From the NCBI GenBank assembly GCA_964035575.1, contig OZ037867.1:620001-684000 (forward strand): 64,000 bases of DNA, given 5' to 3'. Shown here piece after piece: positions 1-12,279 of the stretch. A model generated the notes under the pieces. The model was not told the DNA's origin. It made no database searches and worked only from the letters and a program-made list of their open reading frames with translations. The stretch is from Rhynchopus sp. YZ270_cl-10. Lineage: Eukaryota > Euglenozoa > Diplonemea > Diplonemida > Diplonemidae. Every line of letters begins with the position of its first letter. Within the stretch, counting starts at the first letter, position 1. The position numbers were made by a program, and so were the translations under genes.

Positions 1-27
1 TGATTGAAATGTGTCATGCCCGAGGCA

Positions 28-256
28 CACGACGGTGATGTAACGGGTGTTACAAGTGGAGTTACAAGTGAGTTACATGTAACTTTTGTTACATGTAACT
101 CACTTGTAACTCACTTGTAACCCACCAGTTACAACCTGATTTTGCCTGTAATTCATGTATCCCACTTGTAACTCACTTGTAACTCACTTGTAACGGTTTT
201 TCACTTGTAACGTTACAAGTAACTTCACTTGTAATGTACTGTACATCACCGTCGTG
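28..256. mobile_element. Foldback element with CACGACGG ends
   Basis: A 229-bp near-palindrome bounded by inverted CACGACGGTGATGTA and its complement. The interior is built of many copies of the words CACTTGTAAC and GTTACAAGTG, arranged so that the two halves can pair. Both sides are flanked by the dinucleotide CA. It shares its terminal octamer with the element at 23659-23807, which is flanked by TA. No coding capacity. It looks like a miniature inverted-repeat DNA transposon; the superfamily is uncertain. Confidence 0.55.
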
Positions 257-2085
257 CATTGCCACCTTTCAAGTTTCCCCCCCCCCCCCCCCCCCCCGAT
301 GTCACCACCGTCAACACTCCCCAAAAAAAAAAGTCTTTAAGTTTCAACCCACTTTGTGTGTTTTTTCTCCCCCCCTGCTGTTTTGCACATTTTCCAAAAG
401 TTTTCCTTCAATCATCCCACAATTTTTTATAGAAGACAGCCGACTGTGGTGAATAGCTTTAAGTAAAGATGGCACTGCTTCATGTCATCAAATGCAAACC
501 GCATGCATATAACTAGACATCAATCTCCCCCCTCTGAGATCCCCCCTCTCTCTCCTATGCATGTTTTATTTTTATACCTACAAGCGTAGCTTAAAGGAGA
601 AATAGTTCCTCAGATACGGTCGCCAATCACCCCTCCAAGATTGTGCAATCAGCGAAAAAAACCTTTTTTCCTTTTGCCTATCAGAGTTACTATTTTTTTT
701 TTTTATCGCCCATCCTGCTTTATAAAGCCGAACGCATTTTGATAACACTCTACAGTGAAGATTATGGCAGCTACACTAATATAGCAAAATATCAAAAGAA
801 AAGAGGGGGAGTAAATTTAGTCAGACCCAGGATTCCTGCTCACCGGGGTGAGAGGTGTGCCGTCTGTTAGTATTTTCCTCCCTTCACCGCTCTTTTGTTT
901 GTTACATGGCATGGTCGAACGTCGCATGGTACACAGTAAAGACTTTGTAAAGCGCTCCGATCATGCCGTTTTAAGGGTTTTGTCAGTGCTTTTAGTATTT
1001 CTCCCCAACTTTGTCGTTTTATGCACGACGTGGACTAGGACCAAGTTCACGTCGGAGGTGCCTCTGTACCACGTCGTGTGGTACAGATTGGAAGAATCTC
1101 CAATAAGGCTGAAGTTTTGGTGGCGTTTTCCCCCCTGATCCGATCAGAGTCTCCGATCATCTCATCTCAGAAATGTTTATCTTTCCGAAAGGTGAATAAT
1201 CGAGCATTGAGATACATATCAGAAATACAAATATGTGTAGACAAAAGCCAGGATGGTTGCCAGATTGTTTCAACAGAGTAAGCATGCCGCCCTTGCAATG
1301 TTTTTTTAGCATGCATATGATAGTATACCCTCTGCCCTTTGATATTTTCCCCCAATTTGTATTCAGAGCGCTTATTTCAAATTGAAATAGCCAATCATCA
1401 AAAGATGCAGTGAGCGGAGAGGCCCGCTCACTGTTCATCTCGAGAGAGATATATTTATTATTTTCCACCGTCATGAAGTGACTAAATTTAAGCGACGAGA
1501 GGCTTGAGTTCATCTTACCAGCTTTTCCCCCCCCCTAACACGCAGTGTATTAAAAAGACTAGACAAAAAGAAGGCCAACGTTCAGATCGTGTGTAACAAC
1601 AGTATTTCCCTTTGAATTTCCTGTCGCCTTGCGCCAAACAGATTTTTTACCCCCTTTTTGGCTGCGTTCAACGAAAAAAACACTGTTTGTTATCAAGATC
1701 AGTTGGTAGTATGAAATTGTCTAGTTTTTTCCGTTCATTTTTCGTTTTTCATTTTTCACCCCCGCCCCTCCCCCTCCCCCTCCCCCTCCCCAGTGTTATC
1801 GAATTTGTCAGTTTTGCTATTTCTCGCACCTAATTGCTGACACAGAACAGGTCTACGGTGCTCTTTTTTTTTTTATTTGAGCAACAAATTTAGTTTCCCT
1901 CAGAAGAAAAAAGAACTTACTCCTCCTTTCACCCTATACTACACTTTGCTTATTACTCAACAGCCGTATCATCTCTACGAGGCTTTCCCCCATCCCATCC
2001 CCTCCTCTCTTCTCTGCACACCTCCCACTCCTTGTGTAGGACTCTCTTCTTATTCTGAGTACCACAGCAGGCTCTGAGATACCAG
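257..2085. other. Gene-free T/C-rich stretch
   Basis: No convincing coding sequence. It holds long C, T and A homopolymers and older dispersed repeats. The stretch about 590-690 is repeated near 61060-61200 (shared core GATACGGTCGCCAATCAC). The stretch about 1553-1710 is repeated near 46745-46910 (shared core TGGCTGCGTTCAACGAAAA-like). A stem-loop repeat lies at 1479-1516. Short open frames here are low-complexity and have no matching codon pattern. Confidence 0.5.
1479..1516 (+). repeat. ACGAGAG stem-loop repeat
   Basis: GTGACTAA leader, stem TTAAGC/GCTTGA (one G-U pair), loop containing ACGAGAG, then GTTCATCTTA. Member of the dispersed hairpin family described in the findings. Confidence 0.6.
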
Positions 2086-3738
2086 CTACCCCCTAGCCAT
2101 AGGTTCCTGTTGTGGTGTGGCAAGGGGAGGGGGGGGGAATCTGAGGGGGACCGCGTCGCAAAGGGAACAGAGTCGTTTTACGATCAGATGGGACGTTGGA
2201 AGGGTGGTAGGGCATTCATATTGTAACCCTCCCGTGAGACAGCAGCAGTAGCAGGGCAGGAGCGGCCGCAGAGGTGCGCGAATGTGTGCGTCTTTTGAAG
2301 CAGGGGGTGGGTCGAAATGCGAGTTGGTGTGAATCCTCTCGTGGGCGCAGCAGGCGGTCTTGGCTTGCCGCAGACGCATTGCTTGAGTAGATATGGGGTG
2401 GGGTTGCTGATGCCTAATGAGGGTAGTTCTTGCGCAGAATATGTCCCTTTGGGGGTGGGGTTGTGTTGTCTGTTGAGTCCATGAAGGTGGTCGCAATACA
2501 TTTGTATGTGTCTTTGTGCACAGTGGGTGGGGCGGGTTGGGGGAGGAGGGTGTTGATAGAGATTTGGACTGTGAGTCAGTCGGTCTTCAGGTGGTTGTGC
2601 AGTCCTGTGCAGTGCAATAGCGTCAACAGCATTTGGACGTGGGTCAGTCGGTCCTAAGGCAAGGTGTAATTGCTCGCCTCAAAGCTACGATGTCGCATCT
2701 CGGTGTGTCATTGTATGAGTACCAAAGGGGGCAAACGTGTGGACGTGCCGGTTGTTGTCAGGGCATCAAAACCCCGCTTTGCTGTTGCAGAGGAAGATAC
2801 ATGGGGTGGGTGAGGGTGGGGGGGTGTGGAGTGATCTCCAAGCTTATGGTTGGGGTTGGACCCGGGTGTCTATGATCTGAACCCAGTATTTGAAACGATT
2901 GTGGTTGTTTTATTCTGTTCATCTGACCGATGAGCGGAAGTGGCTGGAGGGGCATATCAGAGGTCAACCTCGAAATGGGTGTAGGCAGCATGGGTTCGCT
3001 AGCGGCTAGGGTTCATCTTAGAACGCTTTTCTTAGAAATGCCCACGATCTCGTTTCTGGATGAGAGGGAGAGGGGTCTTTTTGCAGAGTACATTTTTTTT
3101 ACTGCAGTCTAGAGCAAACCTGGGGTGTTTTATTTGGACCCTACTGATGAAGGGTCGCTGGTGCTTCCATCTTGTACACACCAGTCATCTTTTTTGATGA
3201 CTGTAGTGGCGTCTGTGGGGCCCAGTTCGTTGAGGTTGTGTTTTTTGGGGTATTGTGTGGGCTGCGTGCATGGCGTTAACCCCCATGTATTTGGGAACTG
3301 GAGAAGCTGGGTCCAGTTACCAGATCAAAAGTTGTCCGGGTGCGAGGTGTTTGTTTTTAATGCTGTGTCGAGGTTGGGGTGGGGGTGATCTTGCTGAGAC
3401 TTCTTCGAGGGGTGTTGTTCGAAGAGGGCGTTCGTTGGTTTCTTGAGTCCTGGGTGGGGATGGGGGGAGTGAGAACTGAGAAGAGATCAAACATGTGTTG
3501 ATGTCATCTGAGTGGGGGGGGGTTTTTGCAGTATTGGTAACGAATGAATTGCAGTTGTCCAGGGTTGCTGTGTGGTGTCTGGGTATTAGCTGGAGGGTGG
3601 TTGCAGCAATTCTGCCCTGGGACAGGGGAAGTGGGATGGGAGGGTTTGTGGTTGAATGCCCATCCTGTGCTGTGATTTGGTGCACCTGGTGTGGTCAGAA
3701 GGCAGCTGTTATGCAGTTGACAGAACCACCCTTGTTTC
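2086..3738. other. G/T-rich gene-free stretch upstream of chitobiase
   Basis: The + strand is strikingly rich in G runs (GGGGTGGGG, GGGGGAGG) and poor in C. Similar G-rich deserts occur at 6964-9735 and 18881-21300. A degenerate hairpin repeat with GGGTTCATCTTAG lies near 2990-3021. The stretch ends in TTGTTTCAG at 3732-3740, a good splice acceptor just before the chitobiase start. I see no exon in it. Confidence 0.45.
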
Positions 3739-3752
3739 AGGTACGAAAAACA

Positions 3753-4892
3753 ATGCGTTTTGCAGCTCTACTTGTGGTGCTACCCTGTGTGTTCGCACAG
3801 GGAAGCAAGCCTGAAGGCAGGGCTGGCTGGGAGACGTCGGCATCCTCCCCAACCTGCCCCTGCTCGAATGATTCGTTGTGCAAGCCTATCGAACGGGTCG
3901 GAGGCGAAAACGTGTTTGCCTTCCACATGGATAAGGACATCTACATCCCCACAACGGAACAGGTCTGGCGGAAGTACAACTGGTCCCTCATCACCACAGT
4001 GTGCGTCTTTGGGCCCATCGACCCCGAGCTCTTCTGCTACGCACACAGCAAAGGCGTCAGGGTCACCCTGGGAACGATCGGGCCAGCCGGATGGGACAAC
4101 TGGGACAACGCGACAACAAACCAGAAATGGATTGACGGCCTTCTCTCGACTATGGCAGCAACGTTCACTGACGGCTTCAACATCGACATTGAGCAGGGCG
4201 TCACGAACGATTCCCGCATTCCGGCTTTGACGGAACTTGTCAAGAATGCGTCTGATGCTGTCCACGCTGTGAACCCTCACGCACAAATGTCATTTGACGC
4301 TCCCAGCTTAGGTCTCCGCACAGAGACCGGCGAATGCGGGCAGGACTACAACAGAAGGTACAACTACACGGGTCTGGCAGAGGCGCTGGACTTCCTTGTG
4401 ACGATGGACTACGACACAAACATCAAGTGGTCGCGGCGCTACCACCAGTACCCGCAGTACTACGCAAACATTGCGCTGCCCATTGTGGAGAGCGGGGTTG
4501 AGTGTTTGACACAGAACTTGAGTGTGCCTGCGTCGAAGATTGTGCTTGCCTTTCCGTGGTACTCCTATGAGTACATCTGTGCCCCGGGCGACGTTCCACC
4601 CGTGTGCAACTACGTAGACACGGGAGTCATGTCGACCTCCACTGCACAGGAGTTTATCAGTAACGGGACTGCGACAAGCATCTGGCAAACGAACACATCG
4701 ACACCACACTTCTTCTACACGAGGAACGGCTCCTTTGTGCGTGTGGACTACGACAACAGGCAAAGTCTGCGCCTCAAGTACACATACGCGAAGACCGCAG
4801 GTGTGCGTGGCATTGGCATGTGGGCCGCGTCTACGCTCAACTACTCCAACCCTACGTACTCTGAGTTCTGGGAGGACATGGGTCTTTTCTAG
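3753..4892 (+). CDS. CTBS: Di-N-acetylchitobiase-like GH18 glycosidase, secreted
   Basis: Encodes 379 residues, close to the usual length of animal lysosomal di-N-acetylchitobiase (about 385). A signal peptide (MRFAALLVVLPCVFA) is followed by a short Cys-rich stretch CPCSNDSLC. The GH18 catalytic signature DGFNIDIEQ is at residues 140-148, with Glu147 as the predicted acid/base. Family members remove GlcNAc from the reducing end of chitobiose cores in lysosomes or outside the cell. The frame is open further upstream, but I chose the ATG at 3753 because an AG acceptor with pyrimidine tract ends at 3740, only 12 nt before it, and because this start gives a clean signal peptide. Several NxS/T glycosylation sites are present. 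Single coding exon, stop TAG. Function is inferred from family resemblance. Confidence 0.9.
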   Translation: MRFAALLVVLPCVFAQGSKPEGRAGWETSASSPTCPCSNDSLCKPIERVGGENVFAFHMDKDIYIPTTEQVWRKYNWSLITTVCVFGPIDPELFCYAHSKGVRVTLGTIGPAGWDNWDNATTNQKWIDGLLSTMAATFTDGFNIDIEQGVTNDSRIPALTELVKNASDAVHAVNPHAQMSFDAPSLGLRTETGECGQDYNRRYNYTGLAEALDFLVTMDYDTNIKWSRRYHQYPQYYANIALPIVESGVECLTQNLSVPASKIVLAFPWYSYEYICAPGDVPPVCNYVDTGVMSTSTAQEFISNGTATSIWQTNTSTPHFFYTRNGSFVRVDYDNRQSLRLKYTYAKTAGVRGIGMWAASTLNYSNPTYSEFWEDMGLF

Positions 4893-5938
4893 ACGTGAGA
4901 GAGGCAGGTGGGCTGGACCGCTTTCTTTTTTTGTAAAGTTGTGTGTGCACGAGAAGCATATTCATCTTTCAAGTTTTCTTTGTCTTCTCTTACCCGCAGC
5001 AAGAAGAGGGTCAGACGAGTTTCTGCTGTCGCCTCTGCCGCACTCAAGGACGTGTGTCGTCTGCAAGCATCCTAGTCTTTCAAGGTGACGTTGGATGATG
5101 TGGCGATACAGAGCTCGATGTAATGTGCATCGTACGTCTGTGGGGTTTTTGTGTCACATGACAATTTTCTTCTATTTTTTTGAAATCGCGCCTCCTTTTT
5201 CCAGTGCCTGCATCTGCCTGCATCTGCCGGTGTCTGGTAATGAGTTACTTCCAAATTATTTTGTTTTTGTTCCTACGTCTTAACACATCAGAGTACGCAG
5301 CCCAGTGACATCTGTTATCTGCTTAAGGAGCAACACGTGTCTAGGGACTGCCGCTTTCAATGCGTGAGACGGAATTCATATGAATACAACGTTTACCCTT
5401 CCCCTCCACAACCCCCTGTGTTGACAACTCGTTCATTAATTTATGCGTCGTGTGGGCTTGTAGTTCAAGCGCCCCACCCTTCCCCTCCCTCAACGTGTTT
5501 CTGCGTGTTTTCAGGGGCGAGGGAAATGTGTTGTTTCCCCCCTCAATGGCTAACACAGCACAAGCGTTCAGGCTTCCTTTCTGGTCCTCTGTGGTAGTCA
5601 GGCCTCTGACGAGTCGAATAATGACAATTATGTTCAGACTTTCGAAGAGTTAATCTTTTTAGCTTCACAAAATGACGTGTCATGCGACTGGTCTGAGGCA
5701 GGACCACCACACCATGTAGGCTCACAGCCCTGTGGGGTAATACACTTATTCTCCAAATTTTTTTGGTCTTTGACCATTTTTTTTGCCCTTCTTGTTTGTG
5801 GCATCACCCTTTTTCGGGAATGTTCCGCACGAGGCCTGTGGTTTTTCGTGTTTTTAGCACTGTTTTGCAGACCATTTGGGTTGCATATCAAAATAACATT
5901 CCAACAAAAAAGTTTGAAACCCCCCTCAACTCCCTGAA
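4893..5938. other. Gene-free 3' flank of chitobiase
   Basis: T-rich intergenic DNA with no supported gene. It contains a hairpin repeat at 4941-4979 and a short repeated CTGCATCTGCCTGCATCTG stretch near 5206-5230 that resembles the end of the repeat found at 9741-9944. Confidence 0.45.
4941..4979 (+). repeat. ACGAGAG stem-loop repeat, TGTGC stem type
   Basis: Stem TGTGC/GCATA-like around loop ACGAGAA, followed by TTCATCTTTCAAGTTTTCTT. The same tail occurs at 31907 and 42230. Confidence 0.6.
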
Positions 5939-6963
5939 TAGGCTAGTTGACGTCACGGACATTCGGGTATGGGAGGGTATGGGAGGATTTGGGAGGGTAT
6001 GGGACAGTATGGGACGGTATGGGACGGTATGGGACAGTGTGGGAGGATTTGGGTGGGTATGGGACAGTATGGGACGGTATGGGAGTGGTATGGGAGGGTA
6101 TGGGCGGGTATGGGAGTGGTATGGGAGGATTCTTGGGGGTTTGGGAGTGGTTTGGGGGTCGTGCATGCACTTAGGGTAGCTCGACTTTTTTTTCGTTTCC
6201 CGCTCGCTGACCCTGAAAAAAAAATGTGCGCGCGCTCAAAAAAAAAGTTTTTCCTGAAAAAAAGTTGACAAAAAAGTTGTGGGAACAGGGTGATCCTGTG
6301 GGTTTTTTATATAAAATCGCCTCAGGGGCCCCAAAAACGGGTGACCCAAAACACAGTTTTTTGGCATTTCCGGAATCCGTCCAGAAAGTGGTGGGGTCGA
6401 TGTCGAAAATTGGACAATTTTTTGACCACTTAAATTTTTGAAAATATGAGTCACTAATAGCTGGGGCCCATTTTCGGCCAAAAAATGCTGCTGAAAAAAT
6501 TTTTCAGGTGAAAAATTTTCAGCCCCAAAACATACCGCGATTGGCATTTCCGGAATCTGTCCGCGCTGTGGTGGGGTCAATTTGCCGTCGTCCAGCTGCA
6601 AATTCACAAATTATGGCCTTTCCGTATACCTCAAACCCAGACCGGCCCGGTTTGCAGTTCTCGTGTACAATTCGCACGCAAAAGAGAGCAACTCCCACAC
6701 CGATTAGGGGGACGGTACGGGACGGTATGGGACGGTATGGGACAGTATGGGACGGTATGGGACAGTGTGGGAGGGTATGGGAGTGGTATGGGAGGTACGG
6801 GAGGGTATGGGACGGTATGGGACAGTATGGGAGGGTACGGGAGGGTATGGGAGGGTATGGGACGGTATGGGGGGATTTGGGAGCGTTCGAGGGCGGTACG
6901 GGATGGTACGGAACAGGATTTCCCAGAAAATTCCTAAACCGACCCGTGACGTCAACTAGCCTA
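5939..6963. mobile_element. TIR element with 5-bp TSD and internal minisatellite
   Basis: A 1025-bp element with a 20-bp terminal inverted repeat beginning TAGGCTAGTTGACGTCACG at both ends and a perfect 5-bp direct duplication CTGAA outside (5934-5938 and 6964-6968). Inside are two same-orientation blocks (about 5965-6150 and 6715-6900) of a 10-bp minisatellite built on GGTATGGGAC. The open frames that read out as Gly/Tyr/Trp repeats are only this minisatellite. No transposase is visible, so it is non-autonomous. Confidence 0.75.
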
Positions 6964-9740
6964 CTGAAACCAATTTTTTTTTCCCCTGTTGTTTCCTCTA
7001 AAAGCGTTATTTGCCGCTTCACGACTTCACTTGCCGTAAACGCTTCCCCGCCCCTCAAGGCCAGCTCTGCTCTTGCTCTGCTTCTTGCTGCACAAACTTT
7101 ACCCATGATGTAATATTTATTCGACAATACGTCTTCTCACTGCTGTGGGTGTGGGTGAGTAGGAAACAGAGCTGTTAGGTACGTTCAGAGGGGTATGGGT
7201 GTGAGGTGAAGAGGCGAGGGGGTTGCTATGCATCATGTGGACAGAGGGAACAGATAGAGAGCAGAAACGCTTGTTGGCAGCGTGGTTCCGCGAGGCAGAC
7301 CGACAGTGAGGCATCGTCTAGCAGGACCCTGTAAGGGGACTGCGCGAGGATGTTGCTGGCACTGCTTGGGGTGAGGTGAGAGGGGTTTTTTATGTTTTGA
7401 TTAACGCTTCCTTCCCATTTGAGGGTAGAGGTTGAGGGGGGGGAGATCTGAGTCAAAGGATACGGTAGTACGAGATAGGGTTTTTGTTAACGAGGCTGTA
7501 CGAACGGAAGGGGGTGGGGGTGTTGTATCGCTTGGTGTCGGCTACAAAGCGGTCCTGGGGCAAACACCTGAGGAGCAGAGGTGTGGAGGTGGGGGCTCAG
7601 AGTTGCATTACGCTTCTCTGTTGGTGGCATATTCGTGTTATCTTCCTCTCTTCTTTTAGAAGGGACTCAAGTCATGTGTGCATTGCAGTGGTAATTCATG
7701 GGAGGTGATGAGACGTTTTTTTTGTTGTACCTGCGAGTGGGGGGAGAGGGGATAGGGGAGAGGGGAGATATGAGGGGGAGGGAACAGAACCTGCCTCTTT
7801 GCTCCTACTCTGAGGCAGTGAGGGGCGCTTTGTGTTGGGTGAGCTTGTCTTGCAGAGGGATGTGTGCTGAGAAGGGGATAGGGGGAAAGATGTGTGAGGA
7901 TGGCTGTTGATTGTTGAGGGGGAGGGGGAAGGGGGGAGGGTGTTGTTGGGCCGTACAGAAAAAGGCGTGGTTACCTTGTGCTTCGAAGCGCTGCTCAGCA
8001 CAAAAAGCCCCCTTCTTCAGGCCTGAGGATGGTGTTGAAAGCATCTTGTGAGTGGGTGGTGCCTAATCCTGTGGCGGGTGTTCACACCAGGGGTGTCTGG
8101 GAGGACCTTGGCTGGTGAGAGGCATGTTTCTTCTTGGGATGGTGTTGCGGAGTCTTGGTGGGACTGACCAGGGACGGTTTTCTCGCACGGTGATGGTTTT
8201 CTCCGGAGTGTGAAAGAACCACGGTCAGGCCAGCGTATTGCAGAGGGTTTGGCAGCGTATAGGTGAGATGTGTCTGGTGGCCTGTCACGACTCTCGGAGG
8301 TTGCATTGCATTTCGCAACCCTGAAGGTGCAAACCTTCTCCGAGGGTCGGGTGGCGTGCTGTGGGTGTTCCTCTCAACCTCTGAGGGAAGAGCTGCGACT
8401 GCGAAGGATGGGGTTGGGGTGGGGTGGGTGGGGTGGGAATGCGACAGAAGGAGGAGGGTGTGAACGGGCCAGAGAAGGACCCCATGTATTACGGTGGAGC
8501 ACGCTCTTAGGTGTTTGCAGTATACCAGCCAACTCAAAACTGAACGGGTTTTAACCCATCTCACCGGCAACAATCTCTGGGGTCCCGATCGTTACCTGAT
8601 GTGGAGAGGGGGGCTGGGGAGGGGGCAATGGGAATTCCACAACGCGGGTGACGAAACGAGACTGCATTGAGCACTGACCATCTGTGTACTGAGGTTGCCT
8701 GCGTACAATGAGACTCCAGCTCATTGTAGCAACTTTTCTCTACCCACAGAGGCTGGCGCTCCACAGATCTTCGCCCCTTCGGGTTGACGTTGAGTACAGG
8801 ACTCCGTTGGGGTTTGGGTGATTAATGCAACACAGAACAGGGTTTTGCTGGAGCCGGTAGATGCCTTACTGGTTGTTGGGGCAGAAGAGATGAGAGATGC
8901 CTCGTTGGAGGTTGGGTGTTGGGGAGTGGTCAAGGGGGAGGGTTGTGGCATATGGATATGGCTGTGTTGTTGCGTATTCTTCTGACGTGGAGAGAGTACA
9001 GTCGTAGGGATTGGATGTGAGAGATACCTGGCATTTCTCGTCTGAGGGGGTGGGGGCGGGCTGTAGTCCTCTTCGGGAAGGGTGGGGTCTTCCTGGCTGT
9101 TGAGCCTTGGTTGAGGTGCGATATGGTTTCATGTGCACGTAAAAGTGTCTGCTTTGGAGAGGAATCGTCTAGGAAGATATCTCCAGGGAGTACAACGATT
9201 CTGTAAGGTGACTGAGCCGTGCGGTGTGTGGGGCTGTCATCTGACCAAAGCTTTTAACCCGCGAAGAACCGGTGTGGTGCAGTAGTAGTGTGCACACTCC
9301 AAGCTCCACCTGACGTATCACAGAGCGGCTCATCTTCCGAGCCTTTTTATTCGTCGAAGGCTATCTCCATCAGCTTGATGATCTGAAACAGGCGCACTGT
9401 TCAGAGGGTTTGCCTTCTTTTGAAGGACTGAGCTGCTTCACAGCTCCTCGAAGCTTGCCATGATGATGTGAGGGCGATGTGTCAGGGGGGACTCCTATTA
9501 ACCTCACGGGCTCGCACTACGTAGGGGTGTTGACAAACACCAAGGCGGTAGGGCGGGTGGGGAGGGCGGAGGGGCGGTGGGGGGGCAGGGGCAGTGATTG
9601 TGAGGGGATACGTAGCGAGACCAATACGTACAGATATGTGAATGCTGGCCAGTGGCTTCCCTATGCTATGAAGGGTGTGTGCACTCGGAGCATGAAACAG
9701 CGATCAACAGTCAGAGTTGGGTGGAGCGAACAGGAGCACC
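6964..9740. other. G/T-rich gene-free stretch
   Basis: Similar in composition to 2086-3738, with many GGGG runs and purine-rich tracts on the + strand. No supported coding region. The short frames are not conserved-looking and most minus-strand ones are Pro/Ser low complexity produced by the G runs. Confidence 0.4.
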
Positions 9741-9944
9741 TGTAAGCTCATAACTCTTCAGGAGAAGGTGGGCCGCCGGCCGACGAGCGGTTGTGTGCCG
9801 CTCCGTTCACAGTACGGGCAAGCCATTAGGTTTCCCTTACACCTTCTGTTGTTGGCCGCAGGGTACTTTTGCTTTCATCCGGGGCTGGCATCGTACGTCA
9901 GTCGGAGGTGCCTGCATTAATAACTACCATTTTTTTTTTTTTTG
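9741..9944 (+). repeat. Dispersed repeat P, full-length copy 1
   Basis: About 200 bp, strongly similar to 21659-21868. Shared blocks, in order, are TGTAAGCTCA, GGGCCGCCGGC...ACGAGCGG, a CAGGGTA block, CATCCGG...GGCATCGTAC, and GTCGGAGGTGCCTGCAT, ending in a poly-T run. Partial copies occur at about 20220-20295 and inside BCKDHB intron 1 (39884-39950). It runs directly into the splice acceptor of the next gene. Possibly a SINE-like element or part of a recurrent intron; I cannot tell which. Confidence 0.6.
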
Positions 9945-9997
9945 TACTACAGGGTTTTCTTATCCCCACATTTTTTGACACATTTCCTCTCGTTACC

Positions 9998-10426
9998 ATG
10001 TCGGTTATGCAGTCCTTCGTGTTAGTGGTTGTTTGGTTGGTTGTGGTTGAGGCAGGGTGCAATGAAGGTGTGCCGGAGTACTTGGATGCGTGCGGGACGA
10101 AGGTGGCGGATTCGCTTGATTTGGATGACTATTTCAGCTGCAGGTGTCCGTGGTACAGCTGCAACATCTCCACCGTCGCAGAGGCACAGGCGTCAGGCGA
10201 CCTGGGCGGGACATGTGACCCAACGCCCCTGTTCATTGCAGGTCTCTGCTCCGTTGTCGTCGTTGCTCTCTGTCTTTTGTGCTGTATCGCCTGGTGCTGC
10301 TGCTGCAAGAGTGACGGTTCCTGTGGGTGCACGCCCATGTGCCAGGGGGGCTGTCTCTGTACTTCGAGAGGCGAAAACTTCCAGCGCTCGCCCCAGCCAG
10401 CATACCACCCCCACCAACATAAGTAG
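9998..10426 (+). CDS. Small Cys-rich single-pass membrane protein, paralogue A
   Basis: 142 residues, function not recognised. Layout: signal peptide (about 1-22), a short ectodomain with six Cys including CRCPWYSCN, one transmembrane helix (about 85-105), then a Cys-rich juxtamembrane run CCIAWCCCCK. The tail has the form GCxCTPMCQGGCLC-x-SRGENFQ, ending PQPAYHPHQHK. It is clearly related to the protein at 24360-24770, which keeps the CPWxSC motif, the CCCCK run, the CQGG motif, GENFQ and P-x-PAYH. The clustered cytosolic Cys may be palmitoylated or bind metal (inference). The ATG at 9998 is 45 nt after the acceptor TTTGTACTACAG (ends 9952). A surface sensor or scaffold is possible, but nothing in the sequence proves a function. 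Confidence 0.75.
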   Translation: MSVMQSFVLVVVWLVVVEAGCNEGVPEYLDACGTKVADSLDLDDYFSCRCPWYSCNISTVAEAQASGDLGGTCDPTPLFIAGLCSVVVVALCLLCCIAWCCCCKSDGSCGCTPMCQGGCLCTSRGENFQRSPQPAYHPHQHK

Positions 10427-12235
10427 ATCGCTCTTTTTTTGTTTTGATGCTATATGATCTGAGGTAGTATTCATCTCAAAAAATTTATGTGAGCGAGGGC
10501 AAGGAACACACGAGAGGAGTTTTCTTTATTTTAGTCACGTTGAACACAAATTTTTTCACCTTTTTTTTTTGTCACACTTTATTTTTGCAATTCAAGGGCT
10601 AGCCCTGTGTTTTATTCGTTTTTTTTTAGCCTATGCTATGCTCTCAATCTATTGAATGCATATGTTGAAATACTAATATTATCATCGCAAACTCAGTGCT
10701 GCTATTTGAAGGACGGTTCTTTTTTCGCTTCTCTTTTCAAGCACTTTTTTTTTGCTTTTTTTCTCGTTCTTTTCTTTGGACATTTCCATTTTCCTCTCAT
10801 TTTCCTCCTCCCCCCTCCCCACTGCTACGGAAGGCAACTGTTCTGCACAATGGTCTCAATCATTGCGCAGATAGCAGGGGGAAAAACGAAGAGGGTGGCA
10901 TAGAGTGCAGGAGGAGTGTGGTACAGACCCCTTTTTTTTTTCTTTCTCCGGCGTGTTGACCGGAGAGAGCTATGGTTTTGTCCAGTTCGATTTGCTCCCC
11001 ACACCTCACCACCCCCCTCTCATTCTTTCTTCCTGCACCTTCCCTCAAACTATTTTTAAAAGATGTGCCTTCATCTTTAAAATCATAAAATAAACAATTT
11101 TTTTTTTGGACAAAAATCAAGACACCACGCTTCTTCAATGATTCACTTCTTGTATTTGCCGAAATTATTTTTTGAAAATAAATTTTATTTTTCTCGGAAG
11201 GCTTTTCACGAAAGACCGTTTCTCTTCGCTTCCTCACCCCCCCTTCTTCAAGATGTGTTTTGCTACCTCTTGTCAGGTTATTTATTTGCATCTTCCAAGT
11301 TTTCTTTTATTAGTTATTTGGTGTGTGTCAGGGGACACCCAATCCCCCCTTTTTATGATCAAAACATAGTGAAAGAACTGTCCTCTCTGGCGGCTTCACT
11401 AAACCAAACAGAAATTATATTCAATTTGGACATAATTCATGTGGGTTTGCAATTGATATTTACCCTTTTTTTTAAAAGTAAAATTTTGCTGCATGAGGCC
11501 AGAAATCGCAACTTTGAGTGAAATATTGTAGTGCGCACTGAACCGAGCGGGTTGAGTGACGAACACGGCAAAATGTATCATTTTATTTGTTGTGGATCGG
11601 CCCAGATGTTTCTTTTTGTTACTTTTTTTTTTTACCTTTTATTTATGAACTTTATTTTCATTTGTCGGAAGTCCTCAAGACAAGGAGACCGAAAAAAAAA
11701 TCCCCATCTTTTGGTCATCAATAAAACAATGGTCTGCATAAAAAAATTAATATTCCACCCTTGTTTTATTGGCGATCTGTTGGATTAGTGCAGCTGCCAC
11801 ACAAGCAATCTGCACTGTATTCGAGGAAGGGGGGAACATAACAGTTCTTTAACAGCTTCTTTGAAGCTGTCAACTGCTGCTGCCTCCCCCTTTCCTAAAA
11901 CGGATCCTCTTCTCAAAGAGAAACTACACTTCAGATGATTATTAAAGTATTTTTCCCCCTCTCCATTTTTTTCATTAGGTTGTCTTTCATTTGCGCCCTA
12001 TTTTTATTTTTATTTTTTTATCGTACACGATGGAGCACTCCACACGCCCCTTTTGGGCGGACTCCACCGTATAGGACAGAGACTGCTCTACATTGCCTCC
12101 ACCCTCTGTCCTTCCGCGCTCTCGTTTTACCTTAAGCAGCCTGATGTCTTAGAGCACAGCCGTTCCCCACGAATAGCTGGGTGTCAGATGGCTAGATGCG
12201 CGGTTTTTTTTTTTTTTTTTTTTTTTTTTTTGTGT
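10427..12235. other. Gene-free T-rich stretch
   Basis: Poly-T and T/C-rich DNA without supported genes. A degenerate GAGGTAGTATTCATCTC motif near 10461-10483 may be a decayed copy of the hairpin family. It ends in a 30-nt T run (12204-12233). Confidence 0.4.
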
Positions 12236-12279
12236 GCACGGTGCGGTCTGTCGTGCTTGGAGTGTGTAAATAACGGACT

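Noticed and set aside
5947-6170. Frames reading GGYGRVWEG and PSHTVPYRP repeats
   Set aside because: Translation of the 10-bp minisatellite in a non-coding element.
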